A model generated the notes under the pieces. That model did no database searches and was not told where the DNA came from. It saw nothing but the letters and a program-made list of their open reading frames with translations. Below, one piece after another: positions 8,446 through 16,259 of a stretch of 64,000 bases of DNA; positions within the stretch are counted from its first letter, which is position 1, and each line of letters starts with the position of its first letter. The translations under genes and the position numbers were made by a program. This DNA comes from Streptomyces avicenniae (GTDB taxonomy: Bacteria; Actinomycetota; Actinomycetes; Streptomycetales; Streptomycetaceae). The stretch spans positions 124,001 to 188,000 of the forward strand of contig NZ_JOEK01000017.1 in NCBI RefSeq assembly GCF_000719135.1, written 5' to 3'.

Positions 8446-8500
8446 CGTTTGTTCGAGGTCTACAAATCCCTTGACCGTTCTTGGTTCTCGTCGCCACCGG
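8446..8500 (+). promoter_or_regulatory. fabD promoter region with FasR-type inverted repeat
   Basis: The 88-bp gap between fasR and fabD contains the inverted repeat TTTGT (8448-8452), 9 bases, ACAAA (8462-8466), directly before a -35-like TTGACC at 8471-8476. No good -10 is seen at standard spacing. A repeat just upstream of -35 suits an activator such as FasR. That FasR binds exactly here is inferred. Confidence 0.5.
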
Positions 8501-8533
8501 CGGTGCACCCCATGGCCGGGAGAGAGTGAGAGC

Positions 8534-9475
8534 GTGCTCGTACTCGTCGCTCCCGGCCAGGGTTCCCAGACGCCTGGCTTCCTCAGTCCCTGGCTCGAAC
8601 TCCCCGGTGTCACCGACCGGCTGCGCGCCTGGTCGGACATCGCGGGCATCGACCTCGTCCACTACGGCACGGCGGCGGACGCGGACGCGATCCGTGACAC
8701 CGCCGTCGCCCAGCCGCTGCTGGTGGCCGGTGCGCTGCTGTCGGCGCACGCGCTGCTCGGCGACGGTTTCGCCGCCGCGTCCAGGCTCGGCGCCGTCGCC
8801 GGGCACAGTGTCGGCGAGCTGCCCGCGGCGGCCGTCGCGGGGGTGCTGACCGAGGCCGGGACGATGGCGCTGGTCCGCAGCCGCTCGACCGCCATGGCGG
8901 AGGCCGCGGCCGTCACGGAGACCGGGATGTCGGCCGTGCTCGGCGGCGACCCGGACGAGGTGGCGGCGAAGCTGGAGCAGCACGGCCTCACCCCGGCGAA
9001 CAACAACGGCGGCGGCCAGATAGTCGCGGCGGGCACGCTGGAGCAGCTGGCCGCGCTGGCGGCCGACAAGCCGGAGAGCGCCCGCGTCATACCGCTCAAG
9101 GTGGCGGGCGCGTTCCACACGCACCACATGGCCTCCGCCGTGAAGGCCATGGAGGCCACCGCCCAGGACGTCACCGTCGCCGACCCGGGCGTGCCGTTCG
9201 TCTCCAACGCCGACGGCCAGGTCGTCGGCGACGGCCGGGAGGTCGTACGCCGCCTGGTCACGCAGGTGTCGAGCCCGGTCCGCTGGGACCTGTGCACCGA
9301 GACGTTCCGCGGGCTCGGCGTGACGGCGCTGATCGAGCTGTGCCCCGGCGGCACGCTCGCCGGACTGGCCAAGCGCAACCTGAAGGGTGTCGCGCAGCTG
9401 GCCGTCAAGTCCCCGGATCAACTGGACGCGGCCCGCGAGCTGCTCGCGGAGCACGCCGCGGACACCGCCGAATAG
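8534..9475 (+). CDS. fabD: Malonyl-CoA:ACP transacylase FabD
   Basis: 313 residues from the GTG at 8534 after GGGAGAGAG; the longer open frame has no family match before V-L-V-L-V-A-P-G-Q-G-S-Q. The nucleophile elbow G-H-S-V-G has the catalytic Ser at 92. The general base His is at about 195 (G-A-F-H-T-H-H-M), and Q-G-S-Q near the start forms the oxyanion region. It transfers malonyl from CoA to AcpP. First gene of the type II FAS operon, 8 bases before fabH. Confidence 0.97.
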   Translation: MLVLVAPGQGSQTPGFLSPWLELPGVTDRLRAWSDIAGIDLVHYGTAADADAIRDTAVAQPLLVAGALLSAHALLGDGFAAASRLGAVAGHSVGELPAAAVAGVLTEAGTMALVRSRSTAMAEAAAVTETGMSAVLGGDPDEVAAKLEQHGLTPANNNGGGQIVAAGTLEQLAALAADKPESARVIPLKVAGAFHTHHMASAVKAMEATAQDVTVADPGVPFVSNADGQVVGDGREVVRRLVTQVSSPVRWDLCTETFRGLGVTALIELCPGGTLAGLAKRNLKGVAQLAVKSPDQLDAARELLAEHAADTAE

Positions 9476-9483
9476 GAGTGGGA

Positions 9484-10518
9484 ATGTCCGCCAAACTGAA
9501 GCCGAGCCGCGGCGCTCCCCACGCCCGGATCATGGGCGTGGGCGGCTACCGGCCGGTCCGTGTGGTGCCCAACGAGGAGATCCTCAAGCACATCGACTCC
9601 TCGGACGAGTGGATCCGTTCCCGCTCGGGCATCGTGACGCGGCACTGGGCAGGCGAGGACGAGACCGTCGCCGAGATGGCGCTCGCGGCCTCGGGCAAGG
9701 CCATCGCCGACGCGGGGATCACCGCGGAGCAGGTGGACGCGGTGGTCATCTCGACCGTGTCGCACTTCATGCAGACGCCGTCGGTCGCCACCGAGATCGC
9801 GCACCGGCTCGGCGCGGGGAAGCCCGCCGCCTTCGACATCTCGGCCGCCTGCGCCGGTTTCGGCTACGGCCTGACCGTGGGCAAGGGCCTGGTCGTCGAG
9901 GGCAGCGCGACGCACGTGCTGGTCGTGGGCGTCGAGCGGCTGTCCGACCTGACCGACAAGGAGGACCGCTCCACGGCCTTCCTGTTCGGTGACGGCGCGG
10001 GCGCGGTCGTGCTGGGCCCGTCCGAGGTACCGGCGATGGGCCCGACGGTGTGGGGTTCCGAGGGCGACAAGGCGCAGGTCATCGCGCAGACGGTGCCCTG
10101 GGACCGGTTCGCGCTCGGCGACGTCGCAGAACTGCCGGTGGACTCGCAGGGCAACGTCAAGTTCCCTGCGCTGCGCCAGGAGGGGCAGACCGTCTTCCGC
10201 TGGGCCGTCTTCGAGATGGCGAAGGTCGCGCAGCGGGCGCTGGACGCGGCCGGGATCACGGCGGACGAGCTGGACGTCTTCATACCGCATCAGGCCAACA
10301 TGCGGATCATCGACTCGATGGTGAAGACGCTCGGGCTGCCCGCCCACGTCGCGGTCGCCCGCGACATCGAGACGACGGGCAACACGTCGGCCGCCTCCAT
10401 CCCGCTCGCGATGGAGCGGATGCTGGAGACCGGACAGGCGAAGAGCGGCGACACCGCACTCGTCATCGGCTTCGGGGCGGGTCTGGTGTACGCCGCCACG
10501 GTCGTTACCCTCCCCTAA
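9484..10518 (+). CDS. fabH: 3-oxoacyl-ACP synthase III FabH
   Basis: 344 residues from the ATG at 9484 (AGGAGTGGG upstream). The catalytic triad of KAS III is complete: Cys123 in S-A-A-C-A-G-F, His269 in P-H-Q-A-N-M-R and Asn300 in T-G-N-T-S-A. It condenses a starter acyl-CoA with malonyl-AcpP. In Streptomyces it accepts isobutyryl-, isovaleryl- and anteisovaleryl-CoA to start branched fatty acids. It lies between fabD and acpP in the conserved cluster. A second KAS III is at 12337-13287 and is divergent in sequence. Confidence 0.96.
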   Translation: MSAKLKPSRGAPHARIMGVGGYRPVRVVPNEEILKHIDSSDEWIRSRSGIVTRHWAGEDETVAEMALAASGKAIADAGITAEQVDAVVISTVSHFMQTPSVATEIAHRLGAGKPAAFDISAACAGFGYGLTVGKGLVVEGSATHVLVVGVERLSDLTDKEDRSTAFLFGDGAGAVVLGPSEVPAMGPTVWGSEGDKAQVIAQTVPWDRFALGDVAELPVDSQGNVKFPALRQEGQTVFRWAVFEMAKVAQRALDAAGITADELDVFIPHQANMRIIDSMVKTLGLPAHVAVARDIETTGNTSAASIPLAMERMLETGQAKSGDTALVIGFGAGLVYAATVVTLP

Positions 10519-10586
10519 GCAGATCCGCGCCCCCGCGGATCACCACACAACGCGGTACCCCACCGCAACACAGAAGGAGCGCCGCA

Positions 10587-10835
10587 ATGGCTGTCAGCAG
10601 GGAAGAGATCCTTGAGGGTCTCGCCGAGATCGTCAACGAGATCGCCGGTATCCCGAACGACGAGGTGACCGAGGAGAAGTCGTTCACCGACGACCTGGAC
10701 GTGGACTCGCTGTCCATGGTCGAGGTGGTCGTCGCCGCCGAGGAGCGCTTCGGCGTCAAGATCCCGGACGACGACGTCAAGGGTCTGAAGACCGTCGGCG
10801 ACGCGGTCGGCTACATCACCGACCACCAGAGCTGA
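10587..10835 (+). CDS. acpP: Acyl carrier protein AcpP
   Basis: 82 residues, AAGGAG 8 bases upstream. The phosphopantetheine site is Ser41 in V-D-S-L-S-M-V-E. The protein is strongly acidic (D-D-L-D, D-D-D-V) as expected of a fatty-acid-synthase ACP. It carries the growing acyl chain for FabD, FabH and FabF encoded on either side. Two hairpins follow before fabF, fitting the need for much more AcpP than FabF. Confidence 0.97.
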   Translation: MAVSREEILEGLAEIVNEIAGIPNDEVTEEKSFTDDLDVDSLSMVEVVVAAEERFGVKIPDDDVKGLKTVGDAVGYITDHQS

Positions 10836-10844
10836 GTGGTCTCC

Positions 10845-10906
10845 CCGTCACGGCCTGTCCGTGACGGCTCGCACGCAAGCGCTGTCGTCACCCGCGTGGG
10901 GTGACG
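10845..10906 (+). promoter_or_regulatory. Two tandem hairpins between acpP and fabF
   Basis: Hairpin 1 is CCGTCACGG (10845-10853) with CCGTGACGG (10859-10867), a perfect 9-bp stem. Hairpin 2 is CGTCACCC (10886-10893) with GGGTGACG (10899-10906), 8 bp. Neither is followed by a T-run. They fall inside the operon, so partial termination or 3'-end protection of acpP mRNA is more likely than full termination. Confidence 0.6.
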
Positions 10907-10942
10907 CTGCGATCAACCCCGACTAGCGGAGAACGAATTACC

Positions 10943-12205
10943 GTGAACGCGACCAATCGAACGGTGGTTGTCACCGGTGTCGGCGCCACCACACCGCTGG
11001 GTGGCGACAGCGCGACGACGTGGGAGGGCATGGTCGCCGGTCGGTCCGGCGTGGGTGTCCTGACGGAGGAGTGGGCGCAGGAGCTCCCGGTGAAGATCGC
11101 GGCGCGTGTCGCGGTCGAGCCGCTGGAGCGGCTGCCGAAGCCGGTGGCGCGCAAGCTGGACCGCTCGGCCCAGTTCGCCCTGCTGGCGACCCGGGAGGCG
11201 TGGGCGGACGCCGGTTTCACGGCGCGGGCGGGCGACGACGCCGCCGCCGACCCGACGCGGGTGGGCGCCGTGGTGGCCTCGGGCATCGGCGGCGTGACGA
11301 CGCTGCTCGACCAGTACGACGTGCTGAAGGAGAAGGGCGCGCGCCGGGTCTCCCCGCACACCGTGCCCATGCTCATGCCGAACAGCCCGGCGGCCAACGT
11401 CGGCCTGGAGATCAACGCGCAGGCGGGCGCCCACGCGCCGGTCAGCGCGTGCGCCTCGGGCGCCGAGGCGGTCGGCTACGCGGTCGAGATGATCCGTACG
11501 GGCCGCGCGGACGTCGTGGTGGCGGGCGGCACGGAGGCGGCGATCCATCCGCTGCCGATCGCCGCGTTCGCCAACATGATGGCGCTGTCGAAGAACAACG
11601 ACGACCCGCAGGGCGCCTCGCGCCCTTACGACAAGGGACGTGACGGCTTCGTCCTCGGCGAGGGCGCCGGGGTCGTCGTGCTGGAGTCCGCCGAGCACGC
11701 GGCGCGGCGCGGGGCGCGGGTGTACTGCGAGATCCTGGGGCAGGGCCTGTCCGGGGACGCGCACCACATCGCGCAGCCCGAGCCGACCGGCCGCGGCATC
11801 GCGACGGCGCTCCAGAACCTGCTGGACTCCAGCGACCTGAAGCCGGAGCAGGTCGTCCACCTGAACGCGCACGCGACGTCCACCCCGCAGGGTGACGTGG
11901 CGGAGGTCAAGGCGCTGCGCCGCGTGCTGGGCGAGGAGCTGGACCATGTGGCGATCTCGGCCACCAAGTCGATGACGGGTCACCTGCTCGGTGGCGCGGG
12001 CGGCATCGAGACGGTGGCCACCGTCCTCGCGCTGCACCACCGGCTGGCGCCGCCCACGATCAACCTGGACGAGCTGGACCCCGAGGTGGACGCCGACGTC
12101 GTCAGGGGCGAGGCCCGGGTGCTGCCGAGCGGCACGATCGCGGCGATCAACAACTCGTTCGGCTTCGGCGGCCACAACGTGGTGCTGGCCATGCGGACGG
12201 TCTGA
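10943..12205 (+). CDS. fabF: 3-oxoacyl-ACP synthase II FabF
   Basis: 420 residues from the GTG at 10943 (GGAG 10 bases upstream). KAS II catalytic residues are all visible: Cys170 in V-S-A-C-A-S-G, His310 in N-A-H-A-T-S-T and His347 in M-T-G-H-L-L-G. The N-terminal V-V-V-T-G-V-G and C-terminal N-N-S-F-G-F-G-G-H-N are family signatures. It performs elongation condensations on AcpP. Last gene of the cluster, closed by a strong terminator. Confidence 0.97.
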   Translation: MNATNRTVVVTGVGATTPLGGDSATTWEGMVAGRSGVGVLTEEWAQELPVKIAARVAVEPLERLPKPVARKLDRSAQFALLATREAWADAGFTARAGDDAAADPTRVGAVVASGIGGVTTLLDQYDVLKEKGARRVSPHTVPMLMPNSPAANVGLEINAQAGAHAPVSACASGAEAVGYAVEMIRTGRADVVVAGGTEAAIHPLPIAAFANMMALSKNNDDPQGASRPYDKGRDGFVLGEGAGVVVLESAEHAARRGARVYCEILGQGLSGDAHHIAQPEPTGRGIATALQNLLDSSDLKPEQVVHLNAHATSTPQGDVAEVKALRRVLGEELDHVAISATKSMTGHLLGGAGGIETVATVLALHHRLAPPTINLDELDPEVDADVVRGEARVLPSGTIAAINNSFGFGGHNVVLAMRTV

Positions 12206-12219
12206 CCGTCCCCGAGACT

Positions 12220-12280
12220 GCGGACGGCCCCTCCCCCCGCTGCGCGCCCAGCGGGAAGGAGTGGGCCGTCCGCGCCTTTT
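12220..12280 (+). terminator. Rho-independent terminator of the fab operon
   Basis: Perfect 11-bp stem GCGGACGGCCC (12220-12230) / GGGCCGTCCGC (12263-12273), extended inside by CTCC/GGAG and CCCGCTG/CAGCGGG pairings, then CGCCTTTT. It begins 15 bases after the fabF stop. Confidence 0.9.
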
Positions 12281-12336
12281 CCGCTACCCGCGCGGCCCCG
12301 GGGGCATGCCTGCCACGCCCCCGGGGCCGCGGCGTG

Positions 12337-13287
12337 TCACGGGCAGCGGACGACCTGGCCCGCCCAGGAGAGGCCGCCGCCGAACGCGAAGAGCAGCACG
12401 GGCGCCCCGGCCGGGATCGCGCGGCGTTCGACCAGCTTGGCGAGCGCGAGCGGCACGGAGGCGGCCGACGTGTTGCCCGACTCGGTGACGTCGGTGGCGA
12501 CGACGGCGTCCGGCGCGCCGATCTGGCGGGCCAGGGACTCGATGATGCGCAGGTTCGCCTGGTGGGTGACGATGCCGCCGAGCGCGGCCGGGGCGATCCC
12601 GGCGCGCTCGCAGGCGGCGCGGGCGACGGGGGCGAGTTCGGTGGTGGCCCAGCGGAAGACGGCCTGGCCCTGCTGGGTGAAGCGCGGGTGCCAGTCGTCG
12701 TTCAGGAGCACGGTGTCCTTGCGCGTGGGGTCGGAGCCCCAGACGACGGGGCCGATGCCGTCGCCGTCGCCCGCCTCCCCCGCGTCGTCGCCGCCGATGA
12801 CGGCCGCGCCCGCGCCGTCGCCGAGGAGGATGCAGCTGGCGCGGTCGGTCCAGTCGGTGACGTCCGACATCTTCTCGGCGCCGACGACGAGCGCGTGCCG
12901 GGCGGCGCCCGCGCGGACCGTGTGGTCGGCGGTGGCGAGCGCGGTGGTGAACCCGGCGCAGGCGTTGTTGAGGTCGAACGTGACGGCGGAGGGGATGCCG
13001 AGCCGCCCGGCGACCTGCGCGGCGACGGACGGCACGCGGTCCATGGCGCTGCATGTCGCGACCGTGACGAGGCCGATGTCGGCGGGGTCGAGCCCGGAGG
13101 AGGCGAGGGCCTTCCCGGCGGCCCCGGCGGCGAGGTCGGTGACGGTCTCCTCGCGCGCGATGCGCCGGGTGACGATGCCGGTGCGCTGCCGGATCCACGC
13201 GTCGTCGGTCTCGACCATGGCGGCGAGGTCGTCGTTGGTCAGCACGTGCGCGGGCTGGTGGTGGCCCAGGGCCAGGATGCGCGTCAT
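12337..13287 (-). CDS. Second 3-oxoacyl-ACP synthase III (KAS III paralogue)
   Basis: 316 residues from the ATG at 13287, with Cys110 (N-N-A-C-A-G-F), His242 (T-H-Q-A-N-L-R) and Asn272 (S-G-N-T-S-A) intact, so it should be active. It differs clearly from FabH at 9484, which sits in the housekeeping operon. A -10-like TATAGT on the minus strand ends 7 bases before the ATG, so the mRNA is probably leaderless and a GTG at 13296 is not the start. It diverges from a TetR gene across a 30-bp palindrome overlapping its -10. Likely a conditional starter-unit enzyme controlled by that TetR. Confidence 0.9.
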   Translation of the reverse strand: MTRILALGHHQPAHVLTNDDLAAMVETDDAWIRQRTGIVTRRIAREETVTDLAAGAAGKALASSGLDPADIGLVTVATCSAMDRVPSVAAQVAGRLGIPSAVTFDLNNACAGFTTALATADHTVRAGAARHALVVGAEKMSDVTDWTDRASCILLGDGAGAAVIGGDDAGEAGDGDGIGPVVWGSDPTRKDTVLLNDDWHPRFTQQGQAVFRWATTELAPVARAACERAGIAPAALGGIVTHQANLRIIESLARQIGAPDAVVATDVTESGNTSAASVPLALAKLVERRAIPAGAPVLLFAFGGGLSWAGQVVRCP

Positions 13288-13295
13288 GCGCCGCA

Positions 13296-13325
13296 CTATA
13301 GCGACCGAACGATCGGTCGGTATAG
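13296..13325. promoter_or_regulatory. 30-bp operator between KAS III and TetR genes
   Basis: The dyad is centred at 13310.5 with 15-base arms matching at 13 positions; the ends are CTATA / TATAG and the core is ACCGA-ACGA-TCGGT, a TetR-like pattern. It overlaps the minus-strand -10 of the KAS III gene (TATAGT at 13295-13300) and the -35 region of tetR, whose own -10 TATAGT is at 13337-13342. Confidence 0.8.
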
Positions 13326-13348
13326 CGGGGCCGCCTTATAGTGGGCGC

Positions 13349-13948
13349 ATGAGTCCGCGCCGCTCGGCCGCCGAAGCCCTCCGCACCCGTGACCGGATCA
13401 TCGACCGCAGCGTGGACCTCGCGTCGCTCGAAGGGCTCGAAGGGCTGACGATCGGGCGGCTCGCGTCCGACCTCGGCCTCAGCAAGTCAGGGCTGCTCGG
13501 CCACTTCGGCACCAAGGAGGCGCTCCAGATCGCCGCGCTGCGCCGCGCGGCCGAGATCTTCAACGCGGAGATCTGGGCGCCCGCGGAACCGGCCGCGCCA
13601 GGGCTGCCGCGGCTGCGCGCGGTGTGCGCCGCCTGGATCTCCTACCTGGAGCGCGAGGTCTTCCCCGGCGGCTGCCTGTTCGTCAGCGCGACGTTCGAGT
13701 ACGACGGCCGCGCCGGGGCCGTCCACGCGCTGATGAAGCGGCAGTTCCACGCCTGGGACGGACGGCTGACCGCCGAGATCCGCGCGGCCGTCCGCGCCGG
13801 GGACCTCCCGGCCGACACCGACCCGGCGCAGCTCGTCTTCGAGCTGTACGGCGTGATGATGAGCCTCAACCACACGATCCAGCTCAACGGCGACCGGTCG
13901 GCCGCCGTGCGCGCCCGCCGCGCCATCGACCGGCTCCTGGCCGGGTGA
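13349..13948 (+). CDS. TetR-family regulator
   Basis: 199 residues from the ATG at 13349. The TetR helix-turn-helix is at about residues 25-60 (L-T-I-G-R-L-A-S-D-L-G-L-S-K-S-G-L-L-G-H-F-G-T-K), with a C-terminal ligand domain of the TetR_C_16 type. TATAGT lies six bases before the ATG, so translation is probably leaderless. It is divergent from the KAS III paralogue, with the shared palindrome strongly suggesting autoregulation and repression of that gene, perhaps released by an acyl-CoA. Its 3' end overlaps the convergent YczE gene by 65 bases. Confidence 0.9.
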   Translation: MSPRRSAAEALRTRDRIIDRSVDLASLEGLEGLTIGRLASDLGLSKSGLLGHFGTKEALQIAALRRAAEIFNAEIWAPAEPAAPGLPRLRAVCAAWISYLEREVFPGGCLFVSATFEYDGRAGAVHALMKRQFHAWDGRLTAEIRAAVRAGDLPADTDPAQLVFELYGVMMSLNHTIQLNGDRSAAVRARRAIDRLLAG

Positions 13949-14576
13949 CCCCGCGCCGGTAGGCGCACCACGGCAGGAAGAGCTGGACGACGGGCCCGAC
14001 CGCCAGCGCGTACAGCAGCGTCCCGGGCCCCACTCCCCCGCCGAGCAGCCAGCCCACGGCCAGCACGGCGACCTCAAGTCCCGTCCGTACCCGCCGCACC
14101 GACCACCCCATCACGGCGGACAGCCCGGTCATCAGCCCGTCACGCGGCCCGGGGCCGCAGCGCGCGCCGACGTAGACGGCGACCGCCAGCCCGTTCAGCA
14201 GCACCCCGCCCACCAGCAGGGCGCAGCGCGCGGGCAGCCCGAAGTCCCGCGGCAGCAGGGCGAGTCCGAGGTCGGAGGCGAACGCGAGCACGGCGACGTT
14301 CGCCACCGTCCCGAACCTCGGCCGCTGCCGCAGCGGCACCCACAGCAGCAGCACGAGCACCCCGACGACCGCGCTGATCGCGCCGAAGCTCAACGGCGTA
14401 CGGCGGGTCAGCCCGTCGTAGAGGACGCTCCACGGGTTGGCGCCGAGCGACGCGCGCACCAGCAGCGCGAGGCTGAGGCCGTACAGCGCCAGGCCCGCGA
14501 ACAGCTGCGGCAGCCGCCGGAGCGGGCGCTCGCCGAGGCGCACGTACCCCAGGCCCGCCACCGTCGTCCGCCCCAC
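13884..14576 (-). CDS. YczE/YitT-type integral membrane protein
   Basis: 230 residues from the GTG at 14576, chosen for GGGGAGG five bases upstream; an ATG at 14657 would leave only 15 bp to the divergent MocR gene. About five membrane segments; the pattern L-Y-G-L-S-L-A-L-L-V-R-A-S-L-G-A-N-P-W and D-G-L-T is typical of YczE-like proteins. MocR regulators adjacent and divergent to YczE genes are a recurrent bacterial pair, suggesting the MocR protein controls this transporter-like protein, possibly for a vitamin B6-related or amine substrate. The substrate is not known. It overlaps the tetR 3' end. Confidence 0.82.
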   Translation of the reverse strand: MGRTTVAGLGYVRLGERPLRRLPQLFAGLALYGLSLALLVRASLGANPWSVLYDGLTRRTPLSFGAISAVVGVLVLLLWVPLRQRPRFGTVANVAVLAFASDLGLALLPRDFGLPARCALLVGGVLLNGLAVAVYVGARCGPGPRDGLMTGLSAVMGWSVRRVRTGLEVAVLAVGWLLGGGVGPGTLLYALAVGPVVQLFLPWCAYRRGVTRPGAGRWRGGRARRPTGRR

Positions 14577-14672
14577 AGCCGCCTCCCCACCGTCCCGCGA
14601 CCCGACCAGGCCACTTCCGGCAGTCTGTAGAGTGATCGGCCCGCGATACCCGGCCAATCAGGTGGAGGTGGC

Positions 14673-16127
14673 ATGGCCGCACGGACCGGTGGCACGCTGG
14701 GCGCCCGGCAGCTCGCCGCCCTGCTGGCCGACGCGGCGGACGCGCGGCCCGCGTACCGTTCCCTCGCACGGGCGACCGGCGCGCTCATCCTCGACGGACG
14801 GATCGCCCTGCACGTCCGCCTGCCGGCCGAACGCGACCTGGCCACCGCCCTCGCCACCAGCAGGGCCACCGTCACCGCCATGTACGACCTGCTGCGCGAG
14901 GGCGGCTTCGCGTACAGCCGCCGGGGCGCCGGGACATGGACCGACCTGCCAGGCGACCACGCCCCGCGCGGCGTCACCCGGCTGCTCGGCGCCCCCGACA
15001 CCGCCATCGACCTGGCACGGGCCGCGCCAGAACTGCCCGAACGCGCCCTCACCGCCGCGCTCGCCCGCGTCGCGCCCCTGCTGGCCGAGCACGCCCACAC
15101 CCCCGGCTACCACCCCTACGGCCTCCCCGGGCTGCGCGCCGCGCTCGCCGAACGGTTCACCCGACGCGGCCTCGCCACGCTGCCCGACCAGATCCTCGTC
15201 ACCTCGGGCGCCCAGCACGCGCTGTCGCTCGTCCTCGGGCTGCTCGCCCGGCCGGGCGACCGCGCGCTGACGGAGAACCCGTCCTACCCGAACGCCCTGG
15301 ACGCCCTGCGCCGCGCCCGGCTGCGCCTCGTCCCGGTGCCCGTCGCCGACGACGGCTGGGACGTGGGGATCACCGAGGCGACGTTCCGGCAGGCCGTGCC
15401 GTCGCTGGCCTACCTCGTCCCCGACTTCCAGAACCCGACCGGCCACCTCATGCCGGACGAGCACCGCGCCCGCCTCCTGCGGGCCGCCGCGCGCTGCGGC
15501 AGCTGGCTGGTGATCGACGAGACGCTGACGGACCTCGCGCTCGACGTGCCGCCCCCGGCGCCGTTCGCCTCGCACGCCGCGCCGGGCGCGACCGGCCAGG
15601 TGGTCACGGTCGGCTCGATGAGCAAGACGCACTGGGCGGGCCTGCGCGTCGGCTGGCTGCGGGCGCCCGCGCGGCTGGTCACGGAGCTGGCCGGGCAGCG
15701 CGTCGCCACCGACATGGGCGGCCCCGTGCTCGACCAGCTGCTCGCCCTCGACCTGCTCTCCGGCACGGACGCCCTGCTGCCGCCCCGGCTGGAGCGGACG
15801 CGCGAGCGGCGCGCCGCGCTGGCGGGGGCGCTGGCCGAGCACCTGCCGCACTGGAGCTGGCGCCTGCCGCCCGGCGGGCTGTCGCTGTGGGTGGACCTGG
15901 GCGAGCCCGTCTCCTCGGCGCTGGCGGAACGCGCCGGGGAGTACGGGGTGCGGATCGAGGGCGGCGCGTACTTCGGCGCCGACCCCGGCGTCTTCGAACA
16001 GCGGCTGCGCGTCCCGTACACGCTGCCGCCCGACACGCTGCGGGAGGCCGTACGGCGGCTGGCCGCCGCGCTCGCCGAAGGCCCGGGGCCGCGCCCCGCC
16101 GCGCGGGGGCCGCGCTGGATCGCGTGA
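14673..16127 (+). CDS. MocR/GabR-type PLP-dependent regulator
   Basis: 484 residues. N-terminal GntR winged helix at about 30-95 (L-P-A-E-R-D-L-A-T-A-L; R-R-G-A-G-T-W). C-terminal fold-type I aminotransferase domain with Q-N-P-T-G-H at 253-258 and the PLP lysine at about 318 in G-S-M-S-K-T-H-W-A-G. GGTGGAGG sits 4 bases before the ATG, and TAGAGT at 14628-14633 is a plausible -10. It is divergent from the YczE gene, its probable target. A -35 and direct-repeat operator were not clear. Confidence 0.93.
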   Translation: MAARTGGTLGARQLAALLADAADARPAYRSLARATGALILDGRIALHVRLPAERDLATALATSRATVTAMYDLLREGGFAYSRRGAGTWTDLPGDHAPRGVTRLLGAPDTAIDLARAAPELPERALTAALARVAPLLAEHAHTPGYHPYGLPGLRAALAERFTRRGLATLPDQILVTSGAQHALSLVLGLLARPGDRALTENPSYPNALDALRRARLRLVPVPVADDGWDVGITEATFRQAVPSLAYLVPDFQNPTGHLMPDEHRARLLRAAARCGSWLVIDETLTDLALDVPPPAPFASHAAPGATGQVVTVGSMSKTHWAGLRVGWLRAPARLVTELAGQRVATDMGGPVLDQLLALDLLSGTDALLPPRLERTRERRAALAGALAEHLPHWSWRLPPGGLSLWVDLGEPVSSALAERAGEYGVRIEGGAYFGADPGVFEQRLRVPYTLPPDTLREAVRRLAAALAEGPGPRPAARGPRWIA

Positions 16128-16259
16128 CCTGTGATGTGTGACGCCTGGGGCGGCTGTTTCTCGGGGTCGGCGGTGGGGGATCGCTCCGGGGATCTTCCTG
16201 GCCGGTTCCGGGATCTTCCCCGAGGCGCCGGGGTGCCGGGCGCGCCTAGCGTGCCCGGC

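Noticed and set aside
9001..9020. Run of Asn codons in fabD (N-N-N-G-G-G) as a frameshift site
   Set aside because: The surrounding reading frame and motifs continue unbroken; this loop is usual in actinobacterial FabD.
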